Below, one piece after another: positions 1-8,228 of a stretch of DNA of 13,039 nt (position 1 is the stretch's first letter; each line of letters opens with the position of its first letter). This DNA is from VGCC01 sp040381195 (GTDB lineage Bacteria; Actinomycetota; Actinomycetes; S36-B12). Where the stretch lies: NCBI GenBank assembly GCA_040381195.1, contig JBEIHR010000055.1:1-13039 (forward strand), written 5' to 3'. A model generated the notes under the pieces. That model did not search any database and was not told the DNA's origin. It worked only from the letters and a program-made list of their open reading frames with translations. A program made the position numbers and the translations under genes.

Positions 1-364
1 GCCGGAGGATCGCGCGGAGAACGTGCGTCGTGTCGCCGAAGTCGCCAAGTTGATGAAGGACGCGGGACTGGTGGTCTTCGTAGCACTCGTCTCCCCGTAT
101 CAAGCCGACCGCGATGCTGCTCGTTCGCTCTTTGGTGAGGGTGAGTTCATCGAGGTGTACATCGATACGCCGGTCGACGTGTGCTCTGAGCGTGACCCCA
201 AGGGCCTGTATGCGAAGGCGGCCGCCGGTGCGCTGCCCAACATGACCGGTGTCGGACAGGGCTATGAGATCCCGAGCGCCCCGGACCTCGTCCTGCGCGG
301 AACCGGCTCGATCGAGGATTCGGCGGCCGCCCTGGTGCGGGCGGTCCTCGGCGAGGATCACTAG
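1..364 (+). CDS. cysC: Adenylylsulfate (APS) kinase, C-terminal part (5' end outside window)
   Basis: APS kinase phosphorylates adenosine 5'-phosphosulfate with ATP to make PAPS in cytosolic sulfate assimilation. The reading frame is open from base 2 to the TAG at 362-364, so about 120 C-terminal residues are visible and the N-terminal P-loop lies outside the window. Recognisable family blocks are, in order, DRAENVRRVAEVAKLM, the SPYQADRDAAR segment, FIEVYIDTPVDVC followed by RDPKGLYAKA, and the closing Y-E-x-P-x-x-P-D-L-V-L block. The ATG-less open frame upstream means the first internal GTG at 23 is not the start. In many actinobacteria this domain is fused to the GTPase subunit CysN; the window cannot tell a free CysC from the end of a CysNC fusion. 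The next gene, pheS, begins 41 bases downstream, with no terminator hairpin that I can see between them. Confidence 0.93.
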   Translation, partial: PEDRAENVRRVAEVAKLMKDAGLVVFVALVSPYQADRDAARSLFGEGEFIEVYIDTPVDVCSERDPKGLYAKAAAGALPNMTGVGQGYEIPSAPDLVLRGTGSIEDSAAALVRAVLGEDH

Positions 365-387
365 TCCGCGCCCCTGCCCATCCCGCC

Positions 388-405
388 TGCCATACTCGCG
401 TCGCA
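388..405 (+). promoter_or_regulatory. Candidate extended -10 promoter of pheS
   Basis: The 41-base gap before pheS contains TGC-CATACT at 388-396, an extended -10 form (TGn followed by a hexamer matching TATAAT at 4 of 6 positions). Nine bases separate the hexamer from the ATG at 406, so transcription would start about 0-3 bases before the start codon. No Shine-Dalgarno sequence precedes the ATG, which fits a leaderless or nearly leaderless pheST mRNA. I see no convincing -35. This is inferred from sequence alone. Confidence 0.4.
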
Positions 406-1515
406 ATGTCCGGTCCGAATACCAACTTCGACCCCAAGCAGGTCGCCGCACTTGGGGACGAATCCGTCGAGGCGATGGTCGATGCTGCCCTCGCCGACAT
501 CGGGTCGGCCGCGAATCTCGATGACCTGAAGACCGCCCGCCTCGCCCATGCGGGGGACAAGTCACCTCTCGCCCTGGCCAATCGGGAGATCGGCGCACTC
601 CCCCCCGCGGCGAAGGCGGAGGTGGGTAAGCGCGTGGGCGCCGCCCGTAGTCGGATCAGCAGCGCCCTGGATGCGCGCGAAGCCGTACTGCTGCGCGAAC
701 GTGATGAGCGGGTGCTGCTCGCTGAGGCCGTGGACGTGACCGTTCCCGTGGTCACCCAGCCCATCGGTGGACGCCACCCCCTCACGACCCTCATGGAGCG
801 CATGGCCGACGTCTTCATCTCCATGGGCTACGACATCGCCGAAGGCCCGGAGGCAGAAGCCGAGTGGGCGAATTTCGACGCCTTGAACGTTCCCCCGGAT
901 CATCCAGCGCGGACGATGCAGGACACGTTCTATGTGGAGTCACCGGACAGTGGCGTGGTGCTGCGCACGCAGACTTCACCCATTCAGATCCGTGCGATGC
1001 TCGAGCGCTCACTGCCCATCTACGTCGTGGCTCCGGGTCGGGTCTTCCGTACCGATGAACTCGACGCCACGCACACCCCGGTCTTCCACCAGATCGAGGG
1101 CCTCGCCGTCGATGTCGGTTTGACCATGGCAGACCTCAAAGGCACGTTGGACCACCTCGCACGTCAGATGTTCGGTGACGACGTCAACACGCGCTTGCGC
1201 CCCTCGTACTTTCCGTTCACCGAGCCGAGCGCCGAGGTGGATCTCGAATGCTTCGTCTGTCACGGCGCCTCGGTGGACAACCCCGAGCGTCCCTGCCGCA
1301 CGTGCGGGAGCGAGGGATGGATCGAATGGGGCGGCTGCGGGATGGTCAACCCGCGCGTACTGCGGGCTGTCGGCATCGACACCGCGACCTATCGGGGATT
1401 CGCCTTCGGCATGGGGATCGAGCGCACGTTGATGTTCCGCAACGGCGTGACCGACATGCGTGACATGGTCGAAGGGGATGTGCGGTTCACGCGGGCGTTC
1501 GGGGTGGAGGCCTGA
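406..1515 (+). CDS. pheS: Phenylalanyl-tRNA synthetase alpha subunit
   Basis: This is the catalytic subunit of the cytosolic alpha2-beta2 class II enzyme that attaches phenylalanine to tRNA-Phe. The 369-residue length is usual. Roughly residues 1-100 form the N-terminal coiled-coil arm that contacts tRNA, and the rest is the class II catalytic domain. Visible blocks are HPARTMQDTFYV, LLRTQTSPIQIRAM, GRVFRTDELDATHTPVFHQIEG (motif 2), and the motif 3 region GFAFGMGIERTLMFR, followed by the DMRDMVEGDVRF tail. Between them, C282-x2-C285 and C297-x2-C300 form a possible zinc-knuckle insert, as I recall from streptomycete PheS. The ATG at 406 has no Shine-Dalgarno sequence but a -10-like box lies close upstream. 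The TGA overlaps the pheT ATG by one base (TGATG, 1513-1517), indicating translational coupling of the two subunits. Confidence 0.98.
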   Translation: MSGPNTNFDPKQVAALGDESVEAMVDAALADIGSAANLDDLKTARLAHAGDKSPLALANREIGALPPAAKAEVGKRVGAARSRISSALDAREAVLLRERDERVLLAEAVDVTVPVVTQPIGGRHPLTTLMERMADVFISMGYDIAEGPEAEAEWANFDALNVPPDHPARTMQDTFYVESPDSGVVLRTQTSPIQIRAMLERSLPIYVVAPGRVFRTDELDATHTPVFHQIEGLAVDVGLTMADLKGTLDHLARQMFGDDVNTRLRPSYFPFTEPSAEVDLECFVCHGASVDNPERPCRTCGSEGWIEWGGCGMVNPRVLRAVGIDTATYRGFAFGMGIERTLMFRNGVTDMRDMVEGDVRFTRAFGVEA

Positions 1516-3986
1516 TGCGCATTCCGATCTCGTGGATCCGGGAACTCGTTGCCGTCCCCGCCGATCAATCAGGTCGCGACATCGCGCACCGGCTGATCAA
1601 CGCCGGTCTGGAGGTTGAGACCGTCACGTCCGTAGGTGACGGCCTTCGAGGGCCGATCATGGTCGGCCGTGTGCTCGACATCGAGGAGTTGACCGAGTTC
1701 AAGAAACCGATCCGCTGGTGTCAGGTGGACCTGGGGGAGGCCTCACCGCGCGGGATCATCTGCGGTGCCCGCAACTTTGTCGTGGGGGACCTCGTGGTTG
1801 TGGCGCCGCCGGGCACAACCCTCCCGGGTGACTTCACCATCACCGCGCGCGAGACGTACGGACACGTGTCCGACGGGATGATCTGTTCCGAACGTGAACT
1901 CGGGCTCGGGGACGACCATGGCGGGATCATCGTTCTGCCCCCGGGGACGGCACTTCCCGGAGCTGATGCCGTACCCGTCCTCGGCGTGGGCGACGAGATC
2001 CTCGACATCGCCATCACCCCGGACCGTGGTTACGCGTTGTCCGCTCGAGGGATCGCCCGCGAGGTGGCGACCGCCTACGGCGTGGTGTTCACGGATCCCG
2101 CGGAGCGCACCGAAACACTTCCCGCACCCGCAGGAGAGCTCGTCCCCCTCGGTTGCGCCTCGGATGACCTCGAAGCCTGCCCCCTGTTCACTCTGCGCAC
2201 CATCACCGGCATCGATCCGTCCGTTCCCACACCGCAGTGGATGGTGAATCGGCTGCGTGATTGTGGAATGCGTTCGGTGTCCTTCGCCGTCGACGTTACG
2301 AACTACGTGATGCTCGAGCTCGGTCAGCCGTTGCATGCCTTCGATCTGGATGCCCTGCAGGGACCCATTCGCGTGGGTCGTGCATCGGCCGGTGAACATC
2401 TCGAGACCATCGACCACATCGACCGGACACTCACCACCGACGACCTCACGATCCGCGACGACCGAGGAGCGATCGGCCTGGCCGGTGTGATGGGTGGGGC
2501 GCACACGGAGATCGGTGACTCATCGCGCAACATCGCCCTCGAGGCCGCGTACTTCGCATCACCGGTGATCGCTCGGATGGGACGCCGGCACCGGCTCTCG
2601 AGTGAAGCAAGTCGTCGATTCGAACGCGGCATCGACCGAGTGCTCGCTCCCGTCGCGTCCGCACGCGCGGCGGAACTCCTCGTTGAACTCGCCGGTGGGC
2701 GCTACCAGGGTATGACGGCGGTCGAAGCCCCAATGGACATGGTGACTATCGAGTTGGATGCCGATCTGCCGGCCCAGGTAGCCGGCATGCCGATCGATCG
2801 CACCACGAGTGTGTCGATTCTCGAAGCCGTCGGGTGCGTTGTCTCCGGGAGCGACGTACTCACGGTGACCCCACCCACGTGGCGCCCGGATCTGCGCGAG
2901 CCATCGGACCTGATCGAGGAAGTCGTCCGCATCGTCGGCTACGACCATCTCCCCTCCACCCTGCCCACGGCTCCCGCCGGTCATGGACTCACCCACGCGC
3001 AGCGTCTGCGCCGCCGGGTGGGCACCGCCCTTGCCTCCCGCGGCCTGGTGGAAGTCCTCACGTATCCGTTCGTCGGTGATGCAGACGCCGACGCACTGCG
3101 GCTCACGAGTGACGATCCACGCCGCTCAACACCGCGGCTGGCGAACCCGCTCTCGGAAGAGCAACCCGCACTGCGCGGGGCGATCCTGCCCACCCTTCTC
3201 GCTGCCGCCCAGCGCAACCTCGGGCGTGGGCTCACCGACATCGCGATCTTCGAGATCGGGTCGGTCTTCCTCGGGGCTGCCGGGGCAGACGATCCTCCGC
3301 GACCCGGCGTGTCCGCGCGACCGACGGATGCGCAGTGGGCCTCGCTTGAAGCCTTGCTTCCGCAGCAACCGATGCACGTGGCCGCGGTGTGGTCTGGTGT
3401 GCGCAGGCCCAAGAGTTGGTGGGGCCCGGCCGAGGCTGTCACATGGGCGGACGCAGTCGCCGGTGCGATGAGCATCCTGGACACCTGCGGGGTGCAGGGT
3501 CGTGCGCAGCAGGCTGTCGATGCTCCCTTCCACCCGGGTCGCTGTGCCGCGATCACCGTCGGTGGCACGGTCCTCGGATACGCCGGTGAACTGCACCCGT
3601 CGGTCGTCGAGGCCCTCGGCCTCGCGCGTGGCACGTGCGCGATGGAACTCGACCTCGATGCCGTCGTCGCCGCAAGTCCTGCAGTCCGTCCCGCCCCGAT
3701 GTTCAGCACGCACCCGGTAGCCAAGGAGGATCTGGCCCTCGTGGTCGCCGAGGAAGTTCCCATCGCCGCGCTGGAGGACGCCGTGCGCGCCGGCGCGGGG
3801 GAGCTCCTCGAGGACGTCACGGTGTTCGACATCTATCGCGGTGACCAGGTCCCGGCCGGAGAGAAGTCCGTGGCCTTCGCCCTACGTTTCCGGGCGGCCG
3901 ACCGCACCCTCGAGGCCGAGGAGATCGCCCGGGCACGCCAGGGCGCCATCGACGCGGCTCGTGGGGTGGGGGCCCGCCTCCGATAG
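1515..3986 (+). CDS. pheT: Phenylalanyl-tRNA synthetase beta subunit
   Basis: This is the large subunit of PheRS, needed for tRNA-Phe recognition and for editing mischarged Tyr-tRNA-Phe. It has 823 residues, normal for a full-length bacterial PheT. Domains in order are an EMAP-II-like tRNA-binding fold (about 40-150, with GPIMVGRV and HVSDGMICSERELGL), the B3/B4 editing domain (about 210-390, with VSFAVDVTNYVMLELGQPLHAFD), the B5 domain (about 400-480, with VTPPTWRPDLREPSDLIEEV), a catalytically inactive class II-like core (about 495-720), and a C-terminal ferredoxin-fold anticodon-binding domain (about 728-823, beginning FSTHPVAKEDLALVV). The start is fixed by GGAGG at 1506-1510, four bases before the ATG that overlaps the pheS stop. 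It ends with TAG, and the argC regulatory site begins immediately after it. Confidence 0.98.
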   Translation: MRIPISWIRELVAVPADQSGRDIAHRLINAGLEVETVTSVGDGLRGPIMVGRVLDIEELTEFKKPIRWCQVDLGEASPRGIICGARNFVVGDLVVVAPPGTTLPGDFTITARETYGHVSDGMICSERELGLGDDHGGIIVLPPGTALPGADAVPVLGVGDEILDIAITPDRGYALSARGIAREVATAYGVVFTDPAERTETLPAPAGELVPLGCASDDLEACPLFTLRTITGIDPSVPTPQWMVNRLRDCGMRSVSFAVDVTNYVMLELGQPLHAFDLDALQGPIRVGRASAGEHLETIDHIDRTLTTDDLTIRDDRGAIGLAGVMGGAHTEIGDSSRNIALEAAYFASPVIARMGRRHRLSSEASRRFERGIDRVLAPVASARAAELLVELAGGRYQGMTAVEAPMDMVTIELDADLPAQVAGMPIDRTTSVSILEAVGCVVSGSDVLTVTPPTWRPDLREPSDLIEEVVRIVGYDHLPSTLPTAPAGHGLTHAQRLRRRVGTALASRGLVEVLTYPFVGDADADALRLTSDDPRRSTPRLANPLSEEQPALRGAILPTLLAAAQRNLGRGLTDIAIFEIGSVFLGAAGADDPPRPGVSARPTDAQWASLEALLPQQPMHVAAVWSGVRRPKSWWGPAEAVTWADAVAGAMSILDTCGVQGRAQQAVDAPFHPGRCAAITVGGTVLGYAGELHPSVVEALGLARGTCAMELDLDAVVAASPAVRPAPMFSTHPVAKEDLALVVAEEVPIAALEDAVRAGAGELLEDVTVFDIYRGDQVPAGEKSVAFALRFRAADRTLEAEEIARARQGAIDAARGVGARLR

Positions 3987-4013
3987 ATATGCGAATATGC
4001 GTATAATTTTGCT
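3987..4013 (+). promoter_or_regulatory. Promoter of the arg operon with candidate ArgR operator (ARG box)
   Basis: These 27 bases between pheT and argC are strikingly AT-rich compared with the GC-rich surroundings. A perfect TATAAT lies at 4002-4007, and seven bases after its last base is position 4014, the A of the argC ATG, so the transcript should be leaderless; no Shine-Dalgarno sequence is present. ATATGCG occurs twice, at 3987-3993 and 3995-4001, and TTTTGC follows at 4007-4012. These resemble the TGCATA-type half-sites of actinobacterial ARG boxes, although not as a perfect palindrome. ArgR bound here with arginine would cover the -10 box and start site and block transcription. The -10 is seen directly; the operator role is inferred from site character and the argR gene downstream. 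No good -35 is visible. Confidence 0.6.
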
Positions 4014-5036
4014 ATGACCTCTGTGGCCGTGGCCGGCGCCTCGGGCTACGCCGGTGGGGAGCTCCTGCGCTACCTGGCCCAGCACCCGCACTTCGACCTG
4101 GTCGCCGCCTGTGCCGCAGGTCGCGCCGGGGAGACCCTCGCCGCCGTGCACCCGGGATTCGCCGGGACCGCGTGGTCGGACTTGATCCTCGAGCAGGCCA
4201 GCGCGCAGGTCCTCGGGGACGCGGACCTCGTCTTCCTAGCCCTCCCGCACGGGGAATCGGCCGCGCTCGCGTCAGCGCTCCCAGCGAGCGCGCGCATCGT
4301 GGATCTCGGTGCCGACTTCCGCCTGGCGGATGCCGGTGCGTGGGAGAACTTCTACGGAGGAACGCACGCCGGAACCTGGACATACGGACTTCCCGAGCTC
4401 GCGGGCGCGCGATCGGCGATCGCGGCTTCGGATCGCATCGCGAATCCCGGCTGCTACCCGACGGCAGTGGCACTCGCCCTTGCACCGCTCGTATCCGCGA
4501 TCGATCTGACCGACATCGTCGTCGTGGCGGCCTCCGGGACAACGGGCGCAGGCCGCAAGGCCTCGGATTCCTTGCTTGCCAGCAACGTCATGGGATCCAT
4601 GTCGGCGTACAAGGTGGGGGGTGTGCACCAGCACATACCGGAGATGGAGCAGAGCATCTCCCGGGCAGCCGGCGGAAGCCGCGCGCGGGTGTCGTTCACC
4701 CCTCTGCTGGCACCCATGCCGCGCGGGATCGTGGCCACCTGCACCGCACCGATCGTGGGCGCGCCGGATGTTCGTGCCCTCCTTGTCGATGCATACCGCA
4801 GCGAACCCTTCGTCACGGTGCTTCCCGAGGGTCGCTGGCCGCAGACGGCGGCGGTGTTCGGTACCAATAGCGCGCACGTGCAGGTCGCTGTTGATGAGCA
4901 CGTGGGGCGCGTCATCGTGGTTGCTGCAATCGACAATCTCGGAAAGGGTGCGGCTGGGCAGGCGATCCAGAATGCGAACCTCATGTTCGGCTTCGACGAA
5001 GGTGCAGGGCTGGATGCGATCGGAGTCGCGCCATGA
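4014..5036 (+). CDS. argC: N-acetyl-gamma-glutamyl-phosphate reductase
   Basis: ArgC reduces N-acetylglutamyl 5-phosphate to N-acetylglutamate 5-semialdehyde with NADPH, the third step of arginine synthesis in the cytosol. The 340-residue length is typical of the short (type I) form. The N-terminal NADP-binding Rossmann loop is GASGYAGGE at residues 8-16. The catalytic cysteine is C147 in NPGCYPT, and the conserved histidine motif HQHIPEMEQ (H205, H207) follows. The C-terminal block DNLGKGAAGQAIQNANLMFG is the usual family ending. It is the first gene of the arg operon, probably translated from a leaderless mRNA because a TATAAT box ends only six bases before the ATG. Its TGA overlaps the argJ ATG as ATGA (5033-5036). 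Confidence 0.97.
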   Translation: MTSVAVAGASGYAGGELLRYLAQHPHFDLVAACAAGRAGETLAAVHPGFAGTAWSDLILEQASAQVLGDADLVFLALPHGESAALASALPASARIVDLGADFRLADAGAWENFYGGTHAGTWTYGLPELAGARSAIAASDRIANPGCYPTAVALALAPLVSAIDLTDIVVVAASGTTGAGRKASDSLLASNVMGSMSAYKVGGVHQHIPEMEQSISRAAGGSRARVSFTPLLAPMPRGIVATCTAPIVGAPDVRALLVDAYRSEPFVTVLPEGRWPQTAAVFGTNSAHVQVAVDEHVGRVIVVAAIDNLGKGAAGQAIQNANLMFGFDEGAGLDAIGVAP

Positions 5037-6199
5037 CTGTCACCTCGGCGAAGGGATTCCGTGCGGCCGGCCTGGCAGCAGGCATCAAGGCCTCGGGTAA
5101 TCCGGATGTCGCCCTCGTTGTAAATGAGGGACCCCTCGATGTGGCCGCCGCAGTCTTCACATCGAACCGGTTCGCTGCCGCGCCCGTGCTGTGGTCGCGA
5201 CAAGCGGTCTCCGACGGCTCTGCCCGCGCCGTGATCCTGAACTCGGGTGGTGCGAATGCTTGCACGGGAACCCAGGGTTTCGCCGATGCGCACGAGATGG
5301 CTGAGCGCACGGCTGAGTCCTTGCGGGCCAGCGGCGTGGAGATCGGTGCGGGAGACGTACTCGTGTGTTCGACAGGGCTCATCGGTGAATTGCTACCAAT
5401 GGCGCGTGTCCGCGCGGGTATCGATGCCGCGGTGGAGGCCCTCTCGGACACCGGTGGTGCCGATGCTGCACGGGCGATCATGACGACGGACTCGGTGCCG
5501 AAGACGGCGCAGCTGACCACCGGTGGATTCACGGTCGCTGGCATGGCGAAGGGAGCCGGCATGTTGGCGCCGACCCTCGCGACGATGTTGGTCGTGATCA
5601 CGACGGACGCTGTGGTCGATGCGGATTTGGCTGATACGGCTGTGCGCGTGGCAAGCTCGCTCACCTTCGACCGAATCGATTCCGACGGCTGCATGAGCAC
5701 CAACGACACCGTCCTGTTGATGGCGAGTGGTGCGTCCGGAGTCACCCCTGATCCAGGGTCCTTCACGGATGCGGTCACCGAAGTGTGCGCGGATCTCGCC
5801 CGCCAGCTCATAGCCGACGCTGAGGGGGCGTCCAAGGACATCGAGATCACGGTTCGTGGAGCGGCGTCGGAGACGGATGCACTCGTCGCGGCGCGCGCGA
5901 TCTCACGCAGCAACCTGCTCAAGTGCGCGCTTCATGGCGAGGATCCCAACTGGGGACGCATCCTCTCCGCGCTCGGGACCACCAGCGCGACTTTCGAGTC
6001 CGATCACGTCAACGTTGCCATCAACGGGGTGTGGGTATGCCGCGGAGGTGGGGTTGGTGAACCCCGGGACCTTGTCGACATGTCAGGCCGTCGCGTGCTC
6101 ATTGACGTCGATCTGGGTGCGGGCTCATTCGAGGCCACGATCCTGACGAACGATCTCACCGCGGACTACGTCCACGAGAATTCGGCGTACGCGACATGA
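5033..6199 (+). CDS. argJ: Ornithine acetyltransferase / N-acetylglutamate synthase (bifunctional ArgJ)
   Basis: ArgJ transfers the acetyl group from N-acetylornithine to glutamate, recycling acetyl in the cyclic arginine pathway; many members also make N-acetylglutamate from acetyl-CoA. The 388-residue precursor is expected to cut itself into alpha and beta chains between A183 and T184 in the KGAGMLAPTLATML segment, T184 becoming the N-terminal nucleophile of the beta chain. The block CALHGEDPNWGRI and the C-terminal ending NDLTADYVHENSAYAT are characteristic of the family. GGAG at 5022-5025, seven bases upstream, supports the ATG that overlaps the argC stop. Having argJ in the cluster means no separate ArgE deacetylase is needed. 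Whether this enzyme is truly bifunctional cannot be judged from sequence alone. Confidence 0.97.
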   Translation: MTVTSAKGFRAAGLAAGIKASGNPDVALVVNEGPLDVAAAVFTSNRFAAAPVLWSRQAVSDGSARAVILNSGGANACTGTQGFADAHEMAERTAESLRASGVEIGAGDVLVCSTGLIGELLPMARVRAGIDAAVEALSDTGGADAARAIMTTDSVPKTAQLTTGGFTVAGMAKGAGMLAPTLATMLVVITTDAVVDADLADTAVRVASSLTFDRIDSDGCMSTNDTVLLMASGASGVTPDPGSFTDAVTEVCADLARQLIADAEGASKDIEITVRGAASETDALVAARAISRSNLLKCALHGEDPNWGRILSALGTTSATFESDHVNVAINGVWVCRGGGVGEPRDLVDMSGRRVLIDVDLGAGSFEATILTNDLTADYVHENSAYAT

Positions 6200-7077
6200 C
6201 CGCGCGGGCACGCGAGCAGGCGGCGGTCCTCGCCGAGGCGGTGCCGTGGCTGCAGCGCTTTCACGGCAGCACCGTCGTGGTGAAGTTCGGCGGTCACGCC
6301 ATGGTCGACGCCTCACTCACTGACGCGTTCGCCGCAGACATCGTGTTCTTACGTTTGGCGGGCCTGCGGCCGATCGTGGTGCACGGCGGTGGTCCACAGA
6401 TCAATGCCCGGCTCGACGAGCAGGGAATCACCTCGGAGTTCCGTGGCGGATTGCGCGTTACCACGCCCGAGATCATGCAGGTGGTGCGTGAGGTTCTGGC
6501 AGGGGAAGTGCAGGCGGATCTGGTGCGCGCGATCAATGCGCACTCCGAGTGCGCCGTGGGGATATCCGGGGACGACGGATTGCTGGTGGGAGAGAAGCGG
6601 ACCGCGATCGTCGATGGCGACGAGGTGGATGTGGGACTTGTCGGAGACATCACCGAAGTCGACACTGAACGAATCGAGGCGATCCTTGCCGGTGGCGGAG
6701 TCCCGGTGATCTCGACCGTGGCGCGCAACGATGTGGGGGAGTTGCTCAATGTCAACGCGGACACCGGAGCGGCGGCGATCGCCGCAGCGATGAAGGCCGC
6801 GAAACTCGTCGTCCTGACCGACGTGGAGGGTCTCTACCGGGATTGGCCGGCCAGCGACGAGGTCATCGCATCCATTACCGCGGAGGATCTGCGCGCCCTG
6901 CTTCCGTCGCTGTCGGCCGGCATGGTGCCGAAGATGGAGGCGTGTCTTCGCGCTGTCGACGCAGGCGTGGCGCGAGCGCACATCATCGATGGGCGTGTGC
7001 CTCACGGGCTTCTTGTGGAGATCTTCACCGATCAGGGCGTCGGCACGTTGGTCCTACCGGAGGGGGCGACGGCATGA
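6196..7077 (+). CDS. argB: Acetylglutamate kinase
   Basis: ArgB phosphorylates N-acetylglutamate with ATP, usually the feedback-controlled step of arginine synthesis. The 293-residue protein belongs to the amino acid kinase family. The ATP phosphate-binding strand and glycine turn VVVKFGGHAM (K30) come first, then the substrate loop VHGGGPQIN (62-70), the nucleotide-binding block VNADTGAAAIAAAM, the strand VVLTDVEGLY, and AGMVPKMEA. About 25 residues precede the first core strand, consistent with the N-terminal helix that links dimers into the arginine-inhibited hexameric type; that regulation is inferred. The start codon overlaps the argJ stop (ATGA, 6196-6199), with only a weak Shine-Dalgarno sequence, so translation probably depends on coupling. 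Confidence 0.97.
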   Translation: MTARAREQAAVLAEAVPWLQRFHGSTVVVKFGGHAMVDASLTDAFAADIVFLRLAGLRPIVVHGGGPQINARLDEQGITSEFRGGLRVTTPEIMQVVREVLAGEVQADLVRAINAHSECAVGISGDDGLLVGEKRTAIVDGDEVDVGLVGDITEVDTERIEAILAGGGVPVISTVARNDVGELLNVNADTGAAAIAAAMKAAKLVVLTDVEGLYRDWPASDEVIASITAEDLRALLPSLSAGMVPKMEACLRAVDAGVARAHIIDGRVPHGLLVEIFTDQGVGTLVLPEGATA

Positions 7078-8228
7078 CGTGGCAGGAGCGCTGGGGCGCT
7101 GCGATGATGGATAACTACGGCACCCCGAAGGTGATGTTGACGCGAGGATTCGGATCGCGAGTCTGGGACACCGAGGGAAACGAGTACGTCGATCTCATTG
7201 CAGGCATAGCGGTGAATGCCCTGGGTCATGGCGATCCGCGTGTGATCGCCGCGATGACCGAGCAGTGGTCGGAGATCGGTCACGTGAGCAACCTGTACGC
7301 GACCGAGCCCGGAATGGCGCTTGCCGAGCGCCTGATCGGTCTCGTCGGCGACGACTCCTCGCGGGTCTTCTTCTGCAACAGCGGTGCCGAGGCGAATGAG
7401 GCGGCGTTCAAGATGTCGCGTCTGACCGGCCGGACACGAGTGGTCGTCGCCGAGGGCTCATTCCATGGGCGCACCATGGGTGCGCTCTCCTTGACCGCAC
7501 AGCCGGGTAAGGCCGACCCATTCCGGCCGTTGCCTGGAGATGTGCACGTGGTGCCCTTCGGCGACGCCGAGGCGCTGGCCGCTGCCGTGGATGGCCAGAC
7601 GGCCGCGGTCTTCCTCGAGCCCATTCAGGGCGAGGGCGGTGTGATCGTTCCGCCGGAGGGCTACCTGCGCACTGCGCGCGAAGTCACCGAGCGCGCGGGT
7701 GCGCTCTTGGTTCTCGACGAGGTGCAAACGGGTATGGGTCGCACCGGCCACTGGTTCGGGTACCAGTGGGAGGGGATCACCCCTGACGTCATCACCCTGG
7801 CGAAGGGTCTAGCCGGTGGTATGCCGATGGGTGCGGTGATCGGCATCGGGGCTGCCGCGTCGCTGTTCTCCCCGGGGATGCACGGATCGACCTTCGGTGG
7901 CAACCCGATCAGTGCACGTGCCGCCCTCGCCGTCATCGATGCCATCGAGTCCGACGGTGTGCTTCTGCGTGCGCAGGAGGCCGGGGAACGGTTGGCCCAG
8001 GGAGTGATGAAGGTTGCTGATTCGGCGGTGAGCGAGGTTCGGGGCCGAGGGCTCCTGCGCGCAGCAGCGTTGCTCGACACACCGTCGTCCGAAGTCGAAG
8101 CAACCCTGCGCGCGAACGGCGTTCTCGCCAATCCGGTGTCACCGACGGCAATTCGTATGGCGCCAGCACTCACGATCACCGATGCAGACATCGACGCAGC
8201 GATCGAGGCATGGGGGAGGTCGGTGTGA
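7074..8228 (+). CDS. argD: Acetylornithine aminotransferase
   Basis: ArgD is a PLP-dependent class III aminotransferase that converts N-acetylglutamate semialdehyde and glutamate to N-acetylornithine and 2-oxoglutarate. It has 384 residues, the usual length. Visible features are the N-terminal RVWDTEGNEYVDLIAGIAVNALGH, the cofactor phosphate-binding NSGAEANEAA (from 102), FLEPIQGEGG, LDEVQTGMGRTG with the PLP pyridine-binding Asp at 215, and LAKGLAGGMPMGA with the Schiff-base lysine K244. The frame is open further upstream, with an ATG at 6843, but that would lie deep inside argB. GGAGGGGG at 7059-7066 sits seven bases before the ATG at 7074, which overlaps the argB stop in the same ATGA pattern as its neighbours. 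In mycobacteria argF follows argD; here argR follows directly. Confidence 0.96.
   Translation: MTWQERWGAAMMDNYGTPKVMLTRGFGSRVWDTEGNEYVDLIAGIAVNALGHGDPRVIAAMTEQWSEIGHVSNLYATEPGMALAERLIGLVGDDSSRVFFCNSGAEANEAAFKMSRLTGRTRVVVAEGSFHGRTMGALSLTAQPGKADPFRPLPGDVHVVPFGDAEALAAAVDGQTAAVFLEPIQGEGGVIVPPEGYLRTAREVTERAGALLVLDEVQTGMGRTGHWFGYQWEGITPDVITLAKGLAGGMPMGAVIGIGAAASLFSPGMHGSTFGGNPISARAALAVIDAIESDGVLLRAQEAGERLAQGVMKVADSAVSEVRGRGLLRAAALLDTPSSEVEATLRANGVLANPVSPTAIRMAPALTITDADIDAAIEAWGRSV

Noticed and set aside
2981..3832. A 283-codon minus-strand open frame opposite pheT
   Set aside because: Ser/Ala/Arg-rich translation with no motifs, antisense to a fully conserved PheT C-terminal half.
4981..5922. A 313-codon minus-strand open frame opposite argJ
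   Set aside because: Low-complexity Ala/Ser/Thr-rich translation, exactly antisense to argJ; a shadow of its codon bias.
6843..7073. Upstream ATG extension of argD (77 more residues)
   Set aside because: It would overlap argB by over 230 bases and the added sequence is Arg/Ser-rich with no homology; the Shine-Dalgarno sequence at 7059-7066 and the ATGA overlap fix the start at 7074.
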